This document shows, piece after piece, positions 1 through 8,758 of a stretch of 64,000 nt of DNA. The DNA lies in the NCBI RefSeq assembly GCF_000376865.1, contig NZ_AQXQ01000012.1, positions 496,001 through 560,000 of the forward strand, in the 5' to 3' direction. This DNA is from Thioalkalivibrio sp. ALJ7 (lineage in GTDB: Bacteria; Pseudomonadota; Gammaproteobacteria; Ectothiorhodospirales; Ectothiorhodospiraceae). Numbering within the stretch: the stretch's first letter is position 1; each line of letters opens with the position of its first letter. The position numbers were made by a program, and so were the translations under genes. The notes under the pieces were generated by a model. It did no database searches. It saw only the letters and a list, made by a program, of their open reading frames with translations, and had not been told where the DNA came from.

Positions 1-973
1 CCACCGCGAGCGCCGCGGTCAACCCGGAGTCGATCCCGCCGGACAGGCCCAGCAGGACACCCGGGAAGCCGTTCTTGGATACGTAGTCGCGGATGCCGAT
101 CATCAGCGCCTGGTAAAGATCGCGGGCATCGGCCTCGTCCGGTTCCGGGCCAGGATCGGTCAGCGTCGGCCGCAACCCACAGGCGGACAGGTGCATGTGC
201 TCCTCATGCGGCTTCAGGTCGATGCCCGCGGCTGTGCGGCGCACCTCTACCTGTCCCTGACCGGTAGCCCAGGCCGGCAGCACGGCCCGTGCACCGTGCA
301 CCGTGTCGTGCACGAAGGAGCGGCCATCGAAAACCAGTTCGTCCTGCCCACCCACCTGATTCACGTAGACCACCGGACACCCGGTCTCGGCGACCCGCGC
401 GCCCACCACCGCCAGGCGCTCCTCAGCCTTGCCGCGGTGGTAGGGCGAGGCATTCAGGTTCAGCAGCAATTCGGCCCCTGCCGCCTGAGCACTCGCGGCC
501 GGGCCGGGTTGCCAGATGTCTTCACAGACGGTGAGTCCGATCCGCCAGCCATCCAGCTCGACCACGCAGGGGGTATCGCCCGCCACGAAATAGCGTTCCT
601 CGTCGAACACCGAGTAGTTGGGCAGGACCTGCTTTGCGTACTGCGCAATGCAGGCGCCGTCGCGCAGCCACAAGGCCGCATTGGTCAGGTCGCCACCCGC
701 GCGTACGGGCGCGCCCAGGATTACGTCGATCCCCCGTGCCGCCTCGGTAATCGCGGCCACCGCCCGCTCCACGCCCAGCCGGAAGGCCGGACGCAGCAAC
801 AGGTCTTCGGGGGGGTAGCCGGTCACGGCGAGTTCGGGGAAGACGACCGCCCGGGCCCCACTCGCGCGTGCCTGTTCGATGGCCTCGAGGATCAGGTGGC
901 GATTACCATCCAGTCCGCCCACAACGGGATTGATCTGGGCCAGGGCCAGACGCAGCGGCTGGTCAGAGGTCAT
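1..973 (-). CDS. nadE: Glutamine-dependent NAD+ synthetase, C-terminal part cut by window edge
   Basis: Makes NAD+ from deamido-NAD+, ATP and ammonia, the ammonia being released from glutamine by an N-terminal nitrilase-like domain. Translating the minus strand from the ATG at 973 gives about 324 residues with no stop before base 1, so the 3' end lies outside the window. Nitrilase-fold catalytic elements are visible in order: FPELAVTGYPPEDLL (Glu), AKQVLPNYSVFDE (Lys) and LTVCEDIW (Cys). The first part of the synthetase domain follows, with the ATP-binding P-loop LSGGIDSG encoded near bases 25-50. A full-length member has about 540-570 residues. The start lies 8 bp downstream of the sucD stop, so it is probably the distal gene of a sucC-sucD-nadE unit. 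Confidence 0.95.
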   Translation of the reverse strand, partial: MTSDQPLRLALAQINPVVGGLDGNRHLILEAIEQARASGARAVVFPELAVTGYPPEDLLLRPAFRLGVERAVAAITEAARGIDVILGAPVRAGGDLTNAALWLRDGACIAQYAKQVLPNYSVFDEERYFVAGDTPCVVELDGWRIGLTVCEDIWQPGPAASAQAAGAELLLNLNASPYHRGKAEERLAVVGARVAETGCPVVYVNQVGGQDELVFDGRSFVHDTVHGARAVLPAWATGQGQVEVRRTAAGIDLKPHEEHMHLSACGLRPTLTDPGPEPDEADARDLYQALMIGIRDYVSKNGFPGVLLGLSGGIDSGLTAALAV

Positions 974-980
974 CGAGGGT

Positions 981-1856
981 TCAAGCGCTGGCAAGGGCAG
1001 ACTGCATCGCGGAGCCCAGCTCCGCCGGGCTCTCCGCCACGGTCGCGCCGGCCTCGCGGAGGGCCGTCATCTTTTGCTCCGCCGTACCCTGTCCGCCAGC
1101 GATAATTGCGCCGGCATGGCCCATGCGCCGCCCCGGCGGTGCGGTGGCCCCGGCGATATAGGCGGCCACCGGCTTGTCGAATTCATCCGCGATAAAGCGC
1201 GCCGCGCGTTCCTCGGCGTCACCGCCGATCTCGCCGACCATCAGCACGCCCTCGGTCTCCGGGTCGTCGCGGAACAGGCGCAGGCACTCGACGAAATCCA
1301 GCCCCTGAATCGGATCGCCCCCAATACCCACGCAGGTGCTCTGACCCAGCCCGAGATCCGAGGTCTGCTTGACGGCCTCGTAGGTCAGCGTGCCCGAGCG
1401 CGAAATGATCCCGATGCGGCCGCGCGTATGGATATAGCCGGGCATGATCCCGACCTTGCAGGCATCCGGGGTGATGATGCCGGGGCAGTTCGGCCCGATC
1501 AGGCGCGTGGGGCTGCCCGCCAGCACCTGCTTGACCCGCACCATGTCCTGTACCGGAATGCCCTCGGTGATGCACACCGCGAGCTCGATCCCGGCGTCGG
1601 CCGCCTCGCAAATCGCGTCCGCCGCAAACGGTGCCGGGACGTAGATCATGCTGACCGTGGCGCCGGTCTGGCCCGCCGCATCGGCGACGGTATCGAACAC
1701 CGGCCGGTCCAGATGCGACTGGCCGCCCTTGCCCGGGGTCACGCCACCCACCAGGCGCGTGCCATAGGCGATCGCCTGTTCGGAGTGAAAACTGCCCTGT
1801 TTGCCGGTAAAGCCCTGGCAGATCACCTTGGTGTCGCGGTCGACGAGTATACTCAT
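981..1856 (-). CDS. sucD: Succinyl-CoA ligase (ADP-forming) alpha subunit
   Basis: Alpha subunit of the TCA-cycle enzyme that interconverts succinyl-CoA and succinate with substrate-level phosphorylation; cytoplasmic, works with SucC. The 291-residue length is normal for the family. The N-terminal CoA-binding Rossmann part begins [20 protein letters not shown], and the phosphorylated active-site histidine is in [18 protein letters not shown] at about residue 247. The start codon overlaps the sucC stop by 4 bp (ATGA), indicating translational coupling. No other TCA genes lie nearby. The identification is secure. Confidence 0.97.
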   Translation of the reverse strand: MSILVDRDTKVICQGFTGKQGSFHSEQAIAYGTRLVGGVTPGKGGQSHLDRPVFDTVADAAGQTGATVSMIYVPAPFAADAICEAADAGIELAVCITEGIPVQDMVRVKQVLAGSPTRLIGPNCPGIITPDACKVGIMPGYIHTRGRIGIISRSGTLTYEAVKQTSDLGLGQSTCVGIGGDPIQGLDFVECLRLFRDDPETEGVLMVGEIGGDAEERAARFIADEFDKPVAAYIAGATAPPGRRMGHAGAIIAGGQGTAEQKMTALREAGATVAESPAELGSAMQSALASA

Positions 1857-3013
1857 GCCACCGCCTCCACCACGGCGCGGGCCGCCGCATCCAGATCGGC
1901 GGCCGGGATCACGTCGAGACCGGAGTTGGCCAGCGCATTGCGGCCCTGTTCGGCGTTGGTGCCCTCGAGCCGCACCACCACCGGCACCTGGACCTGCACC
2001 TCGCGAATGGCGGCGATGATGCCCTCGGCGATCAGGTCGCAGCGCACGATGCCCCCAAAGATATTGACCAACACGGCCTTCACCGACGCATCCGACAGAA
2101 TCAGCTTGAACGCCGCGGTCACCCGCTCCACCGTCGTGCCGCCGCCGACATCCAGGAAATTGGCGGGTTCGCCACCGTGGTGCTGAATCAGGTCCATCGT
2201 CGCCATGGCCAGGCCGGCACCATTGACCATGCAGCCGATGGAGCCGTCCAGGCGGATGTAGTTAAGGTCATGCTCATGCGCCTGCTCCTCGGCCGGGTCG
2301 CGCTGGCGCGCGTCGCGCTCGGCGAAGAGGGTCTTCTGGCGATAGGCGGCCGAGTCGTCGATGGTCAGCTTGGCGTCGATCGCCAGCAGCTGATCCTCAT
2401 GGGTCAGCACCAGCGGGTTGATCTCCAGGAGCTGCGCATCGATTTGCTGGAACAGGGCATGGGCATTGGTCACCAGTTGCGCCATCGCCTTGGCCGCCTC
2501 GCCGGACAGCCCGAGAGTCGATGCCACGCGCCGCCCGTGGAACGGCATCACGCCGGTGGCTGGGTGGATCGGAAGCGTCACCACCGCCTCCGGGCGCTCG
2601 GCCGCCAGGGTTTCGATGTCCATACCCCCCTCGGCCGAGACCACCAGGGCCAGGCGCTCGCGCGAGCGATCCACCAGCATGGCGAAGTAGAACTCGCGGG
2701 CAATTTCGGCCGCCGGTTCCAGCAGCAGCTGGTCCACCGGCAGGCCTTCGGGGCCGCTCTGACCGGTCACCAGACGCGAGCCCAGCAGCTTGTCCGCCGC
2801 CTCGCGCGTGGCCTCCGCGGAGTCCGCCATCACCACTCCGCCGGCCTTGCCGCGCCCGCCGGAGTGCACCTGCGCCTTGACCAGGACACGCTCGGCGCCC
2901 AGGCCCTGCCAGGCGGAAGTCACCTGGTCAGCAGATTCGATTACCCGGCCATCGGGAACGGGGATGCCGGCGTCGCGAAAGCGCGCCTTGGCCTGAAATT
3001 CATGGAGATTCAT
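1853..3013 (-). CDS. sucC: Succinyl-CoA ligase beta subunit
   Basis: Beta subunit of succinyl-CoA synthetase, carrying the ATP-grasp domain that binds nucleotide and succinate. The 386 residues match the family length. It starts [20 protein letters not shown], the typical SucC opening, with the ATP-grasp region [15 protein letters not shown] near residue 50 and the conserved [12 protein letters not shown] and FLDVGGGTT segments in the C-terminal half. It is the first gene of a sucC-sucD-nadE run on the minus strand. About 150 bp of non-coding DNA separates it from the panD 3' end, so it probably has its own promoter. Confidence 0.97.
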   Translation of the reverse strand: MNLHEFQAKARFRDAGIPVPDGRVIESADQVTSAWQGLGAERVLVKAQVHSGGRGKAGGVVMADSAEATREAADKLLGSRLVTGQSGPEGLPVDQLLLEPAAEIAREFYFAMLVDRSRERLALVVSAEGGMDIETLAAERPEAVVTLPIHPATGVMPFHGRRVASTLGLSGEAAKAMAQLVTNAHALFQQIDAQLLEINPLVLTHEDQLLAIDAKLTIDDSAAYRQKTLFAERDARQRDPAEEQAHEHDLNYIRLDGSIGCMVNGAGLAMATMDLIQHHGGEPANFLDVGGGTTVERVTAAFKLILSDASVKAVLVNIFGGIVRCDLIAEGIIAAIREVQVQVPVVVRLEGTNAEQGRNALANSGLDVIPAADLDAAARAVVEAVA

Positions 3014-3084
3014 GGGCGTCGAGGATAGCGGTGCGACCCCGCGCCTACAACTGCGGGGCGCACGCGAAGATGGGGATTCTGAAT

Positions 3085-3110
3085 TCCTGGGGAAGCACTG
3101 AATAAAGCCC
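3085..3110. repeat. Possible single-end relic of the MITE-like element
   Basis: The segment around ggggaagcactgaataaag resembles the left terminal inverted repeat of the element at 55885-56208 (aaggaggcgctggtttaatc). No second end is seen nearby. It lies in the gap between panD and sucC. The similarity is by eye over roughly 20 bases with several mismatches. Confidence 0.3.
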
Positions 3111-3135
3111 TCTTGGCTATCTCAGCGCGCGCGGC

Positions 3136-3156
3136 GCTGCAAACGCGGTTTGCAGC
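3136..3156. other. Perfect hairpin between panD and sucC
   Basis: GCTGCAAAC, a GCG loop, then GTTTGCAGC: a 9-bp perfect stem starting 5 bp beyond the panD stop codon. No U-tract follows in the panD direction, so a classical intrinsic terminator is not supported. It may stabilise the panD mRNA 3' end. Confidence 0.45.
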
Positions 3157-3161
3157 TTGCT

Positions 3162-3542
3162 TCAGGCGGCCTGGACCGGGATGCCGTGGCCGGTACGCAA
3201 GATGCGATTGTTGGCGTCGAGATAAACCAGCTCGGGGGAAAATTCGCGCGCTTCCGCCGCATCCATCTGGCCGTACGCGCAGATGATCACGCGGTGCCCC
3301 ACCGCGGCCTTGTGCGCGGCCGCACCGTTCACCGAAATAATCCCGGAACCGGCCTCGCCCTCGATCGCGTAGGTGGTAAATCGCTCGCCGTTGTCGATGT
3401 TGTAGATCTGGATCTGCTCGAACGGCAGGATCCCGGCCGCCTCCAGCAAGCGGGTGTCGATGGCGCACGAGCCCTCGTATTCCAGCTCACAATGCGTGAC
3501 CCGGCCTTGGTGGAGCTTGCCCTTGAGCATGGTGACGTACAT
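3162..3542 (-). CDS. panD: Aspartate 1-decarboxylase precursor
   Basis: Pyruvoyl enzyme converting L-aspartate to beta-alanine for pantothenate synthesis. The precursor self-cleaves between Gly24 and Ser25, and here EGSCAID puts the pair exactly at residues 24-25 when translation starts at the ATG at 3542 ([13 protein letters not shown]). That choice gives 126 residues, as in E. coli. The reading frame stays open further upstream into repeat DNA, but that extension has no family counterpart. The next ATG (3530) would shift the cleavage site to 20-21. Pantothenate genes panC and panB follow upstream on the same strand, separated from panD by a repeat element. Confidence 0.95.
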   Translation of the reverse strand: MYVTMLKGKLHQGRVTHCELEYEGSCAIDTRLLEAAGILPFEQIQIYNIDNGERFTTYAIEGEAGSGIISVNGAAAHKAAVGHRVIICAYGQMDAAEAREFSPELVYLDANNRILRTGHGIPVQAA

Positions 3543-3634
3543 ACGGCGCAATCCCGACTTAACCGCGGAGGGGCGGAAAATTATCCGCGATCCCGATCGC
3601 CACGGCAAACCGGCCACTGTGAACCGATGGATTT

Positions 3635-3878
3635 TCCACCACGAAGCACACGAAGAGACGAAGCAGGTCAAAGGATTTTTCACCACAGAGGGCGCGGAGG
3701 GCACGGAGGGCACGGAGGGCACAGAGAAAAAACGAATTGCTGATGCCTGGAGGGGGAATGCGGAATTCGATGGGTCTTGCCCTTCAACCCTGATCGTCTC
3801 CGTGTCCTCCGTGCACTCTGTGGTTCAAACCGCCCTTGAAGTTGACCTTCTTCGTGGTTTCGTGCGCTTCGTGGTGAA
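3635..3878. repeat. Intergenic hairpin repeat, CACGAAG/CACGGAG family, copy 1
   Basis: About 244 bp of the panD-panC gap. The left arm holds ccaccacgaagcacacgaag and then runs of cacggaggg; the right arm holds the reverse complement pattern (ctccgtgtcctccgtgcac, then ttcgtgcgcttcgtggtg). The whole can fold as a long imperfect hairpin. Related copies are at 40313-40576 and 53718-53914. Together with the panD leader this accounts for the gene-free stretch 3543-3891. No convincing ORF is present; the frames that cross it are low-complexity translations of the repeats. Confidence 0.85.
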
Positions 3879-3891
3879 TCCAATAACGGAA

Positions 3892-4770
3892 TCAGTCGGT
3901 GCGGGTGCGGACGTTGTCGATCAGCCGCACGCCCTCCAGCCAGGCGGCAGCGAGAACCACCAGGTCCTGTTCGGCCAGCGGCACACCGGTCTCTGGGTCC
4001 ATAAGATCGTCCGCTCGGCGGATGGACAGGTATTCCGGATCGAACCCGGCCTCGCGCAGGCGATCACAGGCGCGGGCCTGGACCTCGGGGATGCGGTCGG
4101 CATCGAACACGGTGGCCGTGCGGCAGACCGTAGCGACCTCGTCCAATACCCGCTTGAGCTCCGGCGCGGTGGCGCGGGAGGTCTCCGATAGCTGGCGGTT
4201 GCGGGAGCTAAAGGCCAACCCGTCCGGCTCGCGCACGGTGGGGATCGCCTCCACCCGGGTCGGGATATCCAGCCCCTGGACCATGCGCTCGATCAGCTTG
4301 AACTGCTGTAAATCCTTCTCGCCAAATAGCGCGAGATCCGGGCGCACCAGATTGAACAGCTTGGTGACCACGGTGGCCACGCCATCGAAATGCCCGGGAC
4401 GATAATCCCCTTCCAGAATCTCGGACAGCCCCGGGACGACGACCTTGACCGGCGGCATGCCATCGGCGGGATACATGTCGTCATCCGTCGGACAAAACAG
4501 GGCGTCCACTCCAGCATCGGTGGCCAGACGAGCGTCCTCTTCCAGGGTGCGCGGATAACGCTCCAGGTCCTCGGCACGATCGAACTGAAGGGGATTCACA
4601 AAGATCGACACGACGACGCGCTGGGCGCGTGCACGGGCATGACGGATGAGCGTCATGTGCCCTTCGTGGAGATTGCCCATGGTCGGGACAAGGGCCACGG
4701 TGCCACGCCCCTTGCGGGACCATTCTCGGTGCATGGCCACCAATTGCGGCCGATCGCGCAGGATTCTCAT
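3892..4770 (-). CDS. panC: Pantothenate synthetase (pantoate-beta-alanine ligase)
   Basis: Joins pantoate and beta-alanine with ATP through a pantoyl-adenylate intermediate. The 292 residues fit the family. ATP-binding HIGH-like motif PTMGNLHEGHMTLI lies at about residues 29-42, followed by VSIFVNPLQF and the KMSKS-like region AFSSRNRQL near residue 185. It is the central gene of the minus-strand order panB-panC-panD, with panB ending 31 bp upstream of its start. Repeat DNA immediately follows its 3' end. Confidence 0.97.
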   Translation of the reverse strand: MRILRDRPQLVAMHREWSRKGRGTVALVPTMGNLHEGHMTLIRHARARAQRVVVSIFVNPLQFDRAEDLERYPRTLEEDARLATDAGVDALFCPTDDDMYPADGMPPVKVVVPGLSEILEGDYRPGHFDGVATVVTKLFNLVRPDLALFGEKDLQQFKLIERMVQGLDIPTRVEAIPTVREPDGLAFSSRNRQLSETSRATAPELKRVLDEVATVCRTATVFDADRIPEVQARACDRLREAGFDPEYLSIRRADDLMDPETGVPLAEQDLVVLAAAWLEGVRLIDNVRTRTD

Positions 4771-4801
4771 GGGTCAGGGTCCATCCTCTGCAAGGCGAGC
4801 A

Positions 4802-5596
4802 TCAACTGAACGTATGCACGCCGGATTCAGGAAAACTGCGGGCGCGGACGGCCTCGCAATAGCCGCGGACAGCCCCTTCCAGAGAGCCGCCATCGGCAAG
4901 AAAATCGCGGGCAAAGCGCGGCGGGTTCGGGGTCAACCCCAGCACATCCGACAGCACCAGCACCTGTCCATCGCAGCGCGGGCTGGCACCGATGCCAATC
5001 ACCGGGATGCCGGCACTGCGAACGATGGCATCGGCCAGGTTCTCGGGGATGCCCTCCAGCAACAGGGCCTGCGCGCCGGCATTTTCGAGCCGCGCAGCCA
5101 GGGATTCCATCTCGGCCGCGGCCTGCGGGTCACGCCCCTGCACCCGGTGGCCGCCCAGGCGATGCACGGCCTGCGGCGTTAGTCCCAAGTGCGCACAGAC
5201 CGGGATCCCGGCGGAGACCAGGCGCTCCACGATGGGCACCTCGACCGCCCCACATTCGACCTTGACCATATGCGCACCAGCCCGCAGCAATGCCCCAGAC
5301 TGAGCCAGCGCAGTGGGTGGATCGACGTCGCCCAGGAACGGGATGTCGGCCATGATCATGGCGTTCTCGCTGCCACGCGCTACGCTGGTCACGTGGTAGA
5401 CCATGTCCTCCAGCGTGACCGGCAACGTCGTCGAATGGCCCTGGACCACCATACCCAGCGAATCGCCCACCAGGATCACGTCGATCCCGCAGCGGTCCAG
5501 CAGCCCGGCGAAAGCGGCATCATAGGCCGTGAGGCAGGCAATCGGCTCGCCCGCCTGCTTGCGCTTGGCCAGGGTGTTCACGGTAATCGGCCGCAT
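4802..5596 (-). CDS. panB: 3-methyl-2-oxobutanoate hydroxymethyltransferase
   Basis: First committed step of pantothenate synthesis: adds a hydroxymethyl group from methylenetetrahydrofolate to ketoisovalerate. Starting at the ATG at 5596 (MRPITVNTLAKRKQAGEPIA) gives 264 residues, the E. coli length. A GGGAGG ribosome-binding site 7 bases upstream supports this start over the ATG two codons earlier. The conserved GDSLGMVVQGHSTTLPVT segment and the Mg2+/substrate regions ADIPFLGD and VKVECG are present. It sits just downstream of a nucleoside kinase gene and folK, so a folate-linked enzyme follows a folate gene in the same run. Confidence 0.97.
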   Translation of the reverse strand: MRPITVNTLAKRKQAGEPIACLTAYDAAFAGLLDRCGIDVILVGDSLGMVVQGHSTTLPVTLEDMVYHVTSVARGSENAMIMADIPFLGDVDPPTALAQSGALLRAGAHMVKVECGAVEVPIVERLVSAGIPVCAHLGLTPQAVHRLGGHRVQGRDPQAAAEMESLAARLENAGAQALLLEGIPENLADAIVRSAGIPVIGIGASPRCDGQVLVLSDVLGLTPNPPRFARDFLADGGSLEGAVRGYCEAVRARSFPESGVHTFS

Positions 5597-5630
5597 GGTC
5601 ATGCCTCCCGGGCAGTCCGGCTTGCCGCCA

Positions 5631-6281
5631 TCAGAGCGTGATCGGCAACGGGTTGAAGTAGTGCCGCCCACCCTGAATCGGCTCCAGGAACTGCACCAGC
5701 TGGTCGAAGTCGGCGGGGTTGTTCACCCAGTCGATCTCGGTGGCGTTCACAATCACGAGCGCCGGTCCTTCAAAATGATAGAAGAATTCCGCGTAGGCGG
5801 CGTTCAATCGCTCCAGGTAACCGGCCTCGATGTGACGTTCGTACGGTCGCGCCCGCCGGCGGATGCGCTCTTGCAGTATATCCACCGGCGCCTGCAGGTA
5901 GATCACCAGGTCCGGCTGCGGCAGCCCGCCTCGCAGGTGGCGGAACATCTCGCGATAGATCTCCAGCTCGTCCGGGTGCAGGTTCAACTCGGCGAACAGC
6001 GGATCCTTGTCCATCAGGTAGTCAGACACATGACGCTGCTCGAACAACCCCTTCTGCGCCACCGGGGTCAGCTGCCGCACACGCTGCACCAGGAAATGCA
6101 GCTGGGTCGCCAGCGCGTGTTTCTGTGGTTCTTGATAAAAACGATCAAGGAAGGGGTTCTCGTCCGGCTGCTCGAAGATCCCCTCGGCCTGCAGGTGCTC
6201 GGCCAACCGCCGAGCCAGGCTCGACTTGCCAACCCCGATGGGGCCCTCCACCGCGATGAAGTCGAAATCGGTCAGGCTCAT
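5631..6281 (-). CDS. Deoxynucleoside kinase (dGK/dCK family)
   Basis: Likely phosphorylates deoxynucleosides in a salvage pathway. The 216 residues open with a Walker A loop, VEGPIGVGKSSLARRL, at about residues 9-24. The family ERxxxD-like segment is EQRHVSDYLMDKDP and the lid-like arginine run RIRRRARPYER is near residue 140. Similar genes often sit between folK and panB in gammaproteobacteria, as here. Its start overlaps the folK stop by 4 bp. The exact substrate (deoxyguanosine, deoxyadenosine or deoxycytidine) cannot be told from the sequence. Confidence 0.88.
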   Translation of the reverse strand: MSLTDFDFIAVEGPIGVGKSSLARRLAEHLQAEGIFEQPDENPFLDRFYQEPQKHALATQLHFLVQRVRQLTPVAQKGLFEQRHVSDYLMDKDPLFAELNLHPDELEIYREMFRHLRGGLPQPDLVIYLQAPVDILQERIRRRARPYERHIEAGYLERLNAAYAEFFYHFEGPALVIVNATEIDWVNNPADFDQLVQFLEPIQGGRHYFNPLPITL

Positions 6282-6817
6282 CCGCGCCCCTCCGCGGTCG
6301 CCACGGCCTCCCCCGGTTCCACGATCGGGACCAGGCTCGCCCCATCAAAACGTTCGGCCAGTTGCTCCAGCGCGCCCACACCCGGCACCTGCAACCCCGA
6401 CGCCAGCTCCAGTAGCGGCAGGATCACGAAGTCGCGCTCGGCGATCCCTGGGTGCGGAACCTGCAACCCGGGCAGATCCAGCACCTGATCCGCAAACAGC
6501 AACAGATCGAGATCCAGCAGGCGCGGTCCCCAGCGGGTACCGTCGCGCTCGCGCCCGCAGGCGCACTCGATCGCCTGCAAGCCCTCCAGCAGCGCCAGGG
6601 GCTCCAGGCGGGTATGCAGGCGGGCGACCGCATTGACGTAGTCCGGCTGGTCCTGCGGACCCATCGGCGGGTTGCGAAACAGCCGCGAGCGCCCGGTCAG
6701 GCGCGTCTGCGGCAGTTCGCAGGCCAGACGGGAGAAGGATTCACGAACCTGCGCCTCGGGATCGCCGAGATTCGCGCCAATGCCGACATAGGCCTGCACA
6801 CCACTGGCCACCGTCAT
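6278..6817 (-). CDS. folK: 2-amino-4-hydroxy-6-hydroxymethyldihydropteridine pyrophosphokinase
   Basis: Transfers pyrophosphate from ATP to 6-hydroxymethyl-7,8-dihydropterin in folate synthesis. The start at 6817 (MTVASGVQAYVGIGANLGDP) gives 179 residues and leaves the typical GIGANLGDP motif near residue 12. The signature RWGPRLLDLDLLLF is at about residues 110-123, and PHPGIAERDFVILPLLEL follows. A longer open frame upstream is arginine-rich out-of-frame pcnB sequence. The ATG overlaps the pcnB stop by 4 bp, with an AGAAGG ribosome-binding site. The pcnB-folK order is the common gammaproteobacterial one. Confidence 0.96.
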   Translation of the reverse strand: MTVASGVQAYVGIGANLGDPEAQVRESFSRLACELPQTRLTGRSRLFRNPPMGPQDQPDYVNAVARLHTRLEPLALLEGLQAIECACGRERDGTRWGPRLLDLDLLLFADQVLDLPGLQVPHPGIAERDFVILPLLELASGLQVPGVGALEQLAERFDGASLVPIVEPGEAVATAEGRG

Positions 6818-8235
6818 GCGCCTTCTCCCTTCTCGCCCCCGGAACCTTTGCCCTGGGTATCGCCCGCGCCGTCCGCGCCACCCTTGCGACCGCGTCGGCG
6901 GCGACGCCCGCCGCGGCGGGATTTGCCCTTGGCGCCCTTGCCAGGCGCAGCCCCCGCGAGGGCCTTCTGCCCAGCCTCGTCCTGTTCCTGGATCTCGGTC
7001 CACCAGCGGCACAGCTCCGAGTCGGCATCGCCGGCACGGGCCCGCAGGCAGAGGAAGTCGTAGCCAGCTCGAAAGCGCGGGTGTGACAACAGGCGCAGCG
7101 CGCGTGCCCCCCGGTGACGTTCGAGGCGTGCCTGCAGCTCCCAGATCTCGCGCACGATCAGGCTGAAACGCTTGGGAATGGAGACGGTCTTCACCTGGCG
7201 CTCCAGCACCTCGGCCATCGCCTGCTGCCAGGCCGGGATCTCCTGCTCGCCGTCCTCGATACGTCGAGCCGCGGCGATCTGCACCGGGGCCCAGAGTATC
7301 GCGGCATAGAGGAACGCCGGGTTCACACCCAACCCCTCGTTGATGCGCTTGTCGGTATTGAGCAACGACTCGACCAGGAACTGGCGGCGCTCGGCGCCGG
7401 CATCCGGGTCGGCGAAGCAGGTCGCAGCCTCCGGGAACATCGGCTCGAACAGGCCGAAGCGTTCCAGCTCGTCCAGACAGGTGACCGCCGCACCGCTGTG
7501 GAACAGCTTGATCACCTCGTCGAACAGCCGCGCGGGCGCCACCGTCTGCATCAGTGTGGCGAGTTCGTGGATGCCGGCCTCGACCTCCGGTGCGATGCTC
7601 AGCCCCAGCTTGGCGGAAAAACGCACCGCGCGCAGCATACGCACCGGATCCTCGCGCAGCCGGGTCTCGACGTCGTCGCCGATCAGGCGCAGCACGCCCT
7701 TGCGCAGGTCTTCGACCCCGCCGGTGTAGTCCAGCACCGAGAAGTCCTCGATGTCGTAGTACAGCGCGTTGACGCTGAAATCGCGGCGAATCGCATCCTG
7801 CTCGATCGTCCCGTAGCGGTTGTCGCGCAGGATGCGGCCCTCCTCGCTCAACGCGACCTGGCCTTCGTCCTCGGACTCGTCGTCGTGCGGGGCGCGGAAG
7901 GTGGCGACCTCGATCATCTCGCGCCCGAACAGCACATGCGCGAGGCGGAAGCGTCGTCCGATCAGGCGGCAGTTGCGGAATAACCCGCGCACCTGCTCCG
8001 GCGTGGCATTCGTCGCCACGTCGAAGTCCTTGGGCTCGCGCCCCAGTAGCAGGTCACGCACACCCCCGCCCACCAGACAGGCGCGATACCCCGCATCGCG
8101 CAGGCGATAGAGCACCTTCAGGGCGTTGTCGTCAATCGCAGCGCGCGAGATGCCGTGCTCCGCACGGTCATAGACGCGCGGTTCCGGCAGGTCGCTGTCG
8201 GGCCGGGATCGGGTTGCGGGGTCAGCCTGAGTCAC
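6814..8235 (-). CDS. pcnB: Poly(A) polymerase I
   Basis: Adds poly(A) tails to RNA 3' ends and so promotes RNA decay. The 473-residue protein has the class II nucleotidyltransferase head CLVGGGVRDLLLGREPKDFD at about residues 53-72, in which the two Asp residues of the DFD motif bind metal. The RNA-binding neck/body follows (RRDFSVNALYYD and DPVRMLRAVRFSAKLGL). The C-terminus is a lysine/arginine- and glycine-rich tail, probably a basic RNA-binding extension. A tRNA nucleotidyltransferase is the main alternative, but length, tail and folK neighbourhood favour PcnB. Confidence 0.94.
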   Translation of the reverse strand: MTQADPATRSRPDSDLPEPRVYDRAEHGISRAAIDDNALKVLYRLRDAGYRACLVGGGVRDLLLGREPKDFDVATNATPEQVRGLFRNCRLIGRRFRLAHVLFGREMIEVATFRAPHDDESEDEGQVALSEEGRILRDNRYGTIEQDAIRRDFSVNALYYDIEDFSVLDYTGGVEDLRKGVLRLIGDDVETRLREDPVRMLRAVRFSAKLGLSIAPEVEAGIHELATLMQTVAPARLFDEVIKLFHSGAAVTCLDELERFGLFEPMFPEAATCFADPDAGAERRQFLVESLLNTDKRINEGLGVNPAFLYAAILWAPVQIAAARRIEDGEQEIPAWQQAMAEVLERQVKTVSIPKRFSLIVREIWELQARLERHRGARALRLLSHPRFRAGYDFLCLRARAGDADSELCRWWTEIQEQDEAGQKALAGAAPGKGAKGKSRRGGRRRRRGRKGGADGAGDTQGKGSGGEKGEGA

Positions 8236-8287
8236 ACGAAACCGTATCGGTGGTCGAAAGCGCCGTATGGTAACAGCTTCAACGGCT

Positions 8288-8758
8288 TCATCCTGCCTTT
8301 GACCCGCCGTGCAGGGCCGCGGTCTCCCCGGTCAGGCGCCAGCGCAGGTAGTCGTCGAGGATGCGCCGGTGATCAAATGCCAGGGACTGCCCCGGATCGT
8401 CCGGGGCCAGCCAGGCGCAGACGGCGGCATCGTCGGCCGCCTGTGCCTGACCCCGACCTTTGGCGACGTATACCGCACTGACCGTGTGTCCGCGCGGATC
8501 GCGTTCCGGATCGGAGTAGACGCCCAGCAAGGTCTCCAGCTCAACCTCCAGCCCGGTCTCCTCGTACGCCTCGCGCACCGCTGCATGCTCGGTGGTCTCG
8601 CCGACGTCGACGAAGCCGCCGGGCAGCGCCCAGCCGTGCGGGGGATTACGCCGTTCGATGACCAGCACCTGCCCCGGATGGGCCGGATGATGGATCACCA
8701 GATCCACCGCCAGAAGGGGCGTTACCGGTGGGCCGCCACTGCCTTCGGGAGATGTCAC
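8288..8758 (-). CDS. Nudix hydrolase
   Basis: Probable nucleoside-diphosphate-derivative pyrophosphatase. The 156 residues contain a complete Nudix box, GGFVDVGETTEHAAVREAYE followed by ETGL, at about residues 47-70, preceded by NPPHGWALPGGF. The core resembles ADP-ribose/NADH-type Nudix enzymes, but the substrate cannot be inferred. The start overlaps the end of hslR by 4 bp, so the two are co-transcribed. The stop is 52 bp from the pcnB start. Confidence 0.9.
   Translation of the reverse strand: MTSPEGSGGPPVTPLLAVDLVIHHPAHPGQVLVIERRNPPHGWALPGGFVDVGETTEHAAVREAYEETGLEVELETLLGVYSDPERDPRGHTVSAVYVAKGRGQAQAADDAAVCAWLAPDDPGQSLAFDHRRILDDYLRWRLTGETAALHGGSKAG

Noticed and set aside
191-3028. Long plus-strand open frames opposite nadE, sucD and sucC (for example 879-2186 and 2177-3028)
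   Set aside because: They are antisense shadows of well-identified genes in GC-rich DNA; their translations are Arg/Pro/Ala-rich and match no family.
3136-3156. Intrinsic terminator for panD
   Set aside because: The stem is perfect but no T-run follows on the panD strand; kept only as a hairpin.
3460-3722. N-terminal extension of PanD by about 60 residues
   Set aside because: The extension is encoded by the intergenic repeat, and only the start at 3542 places the Gly-Ser cleavage site at 24-25.
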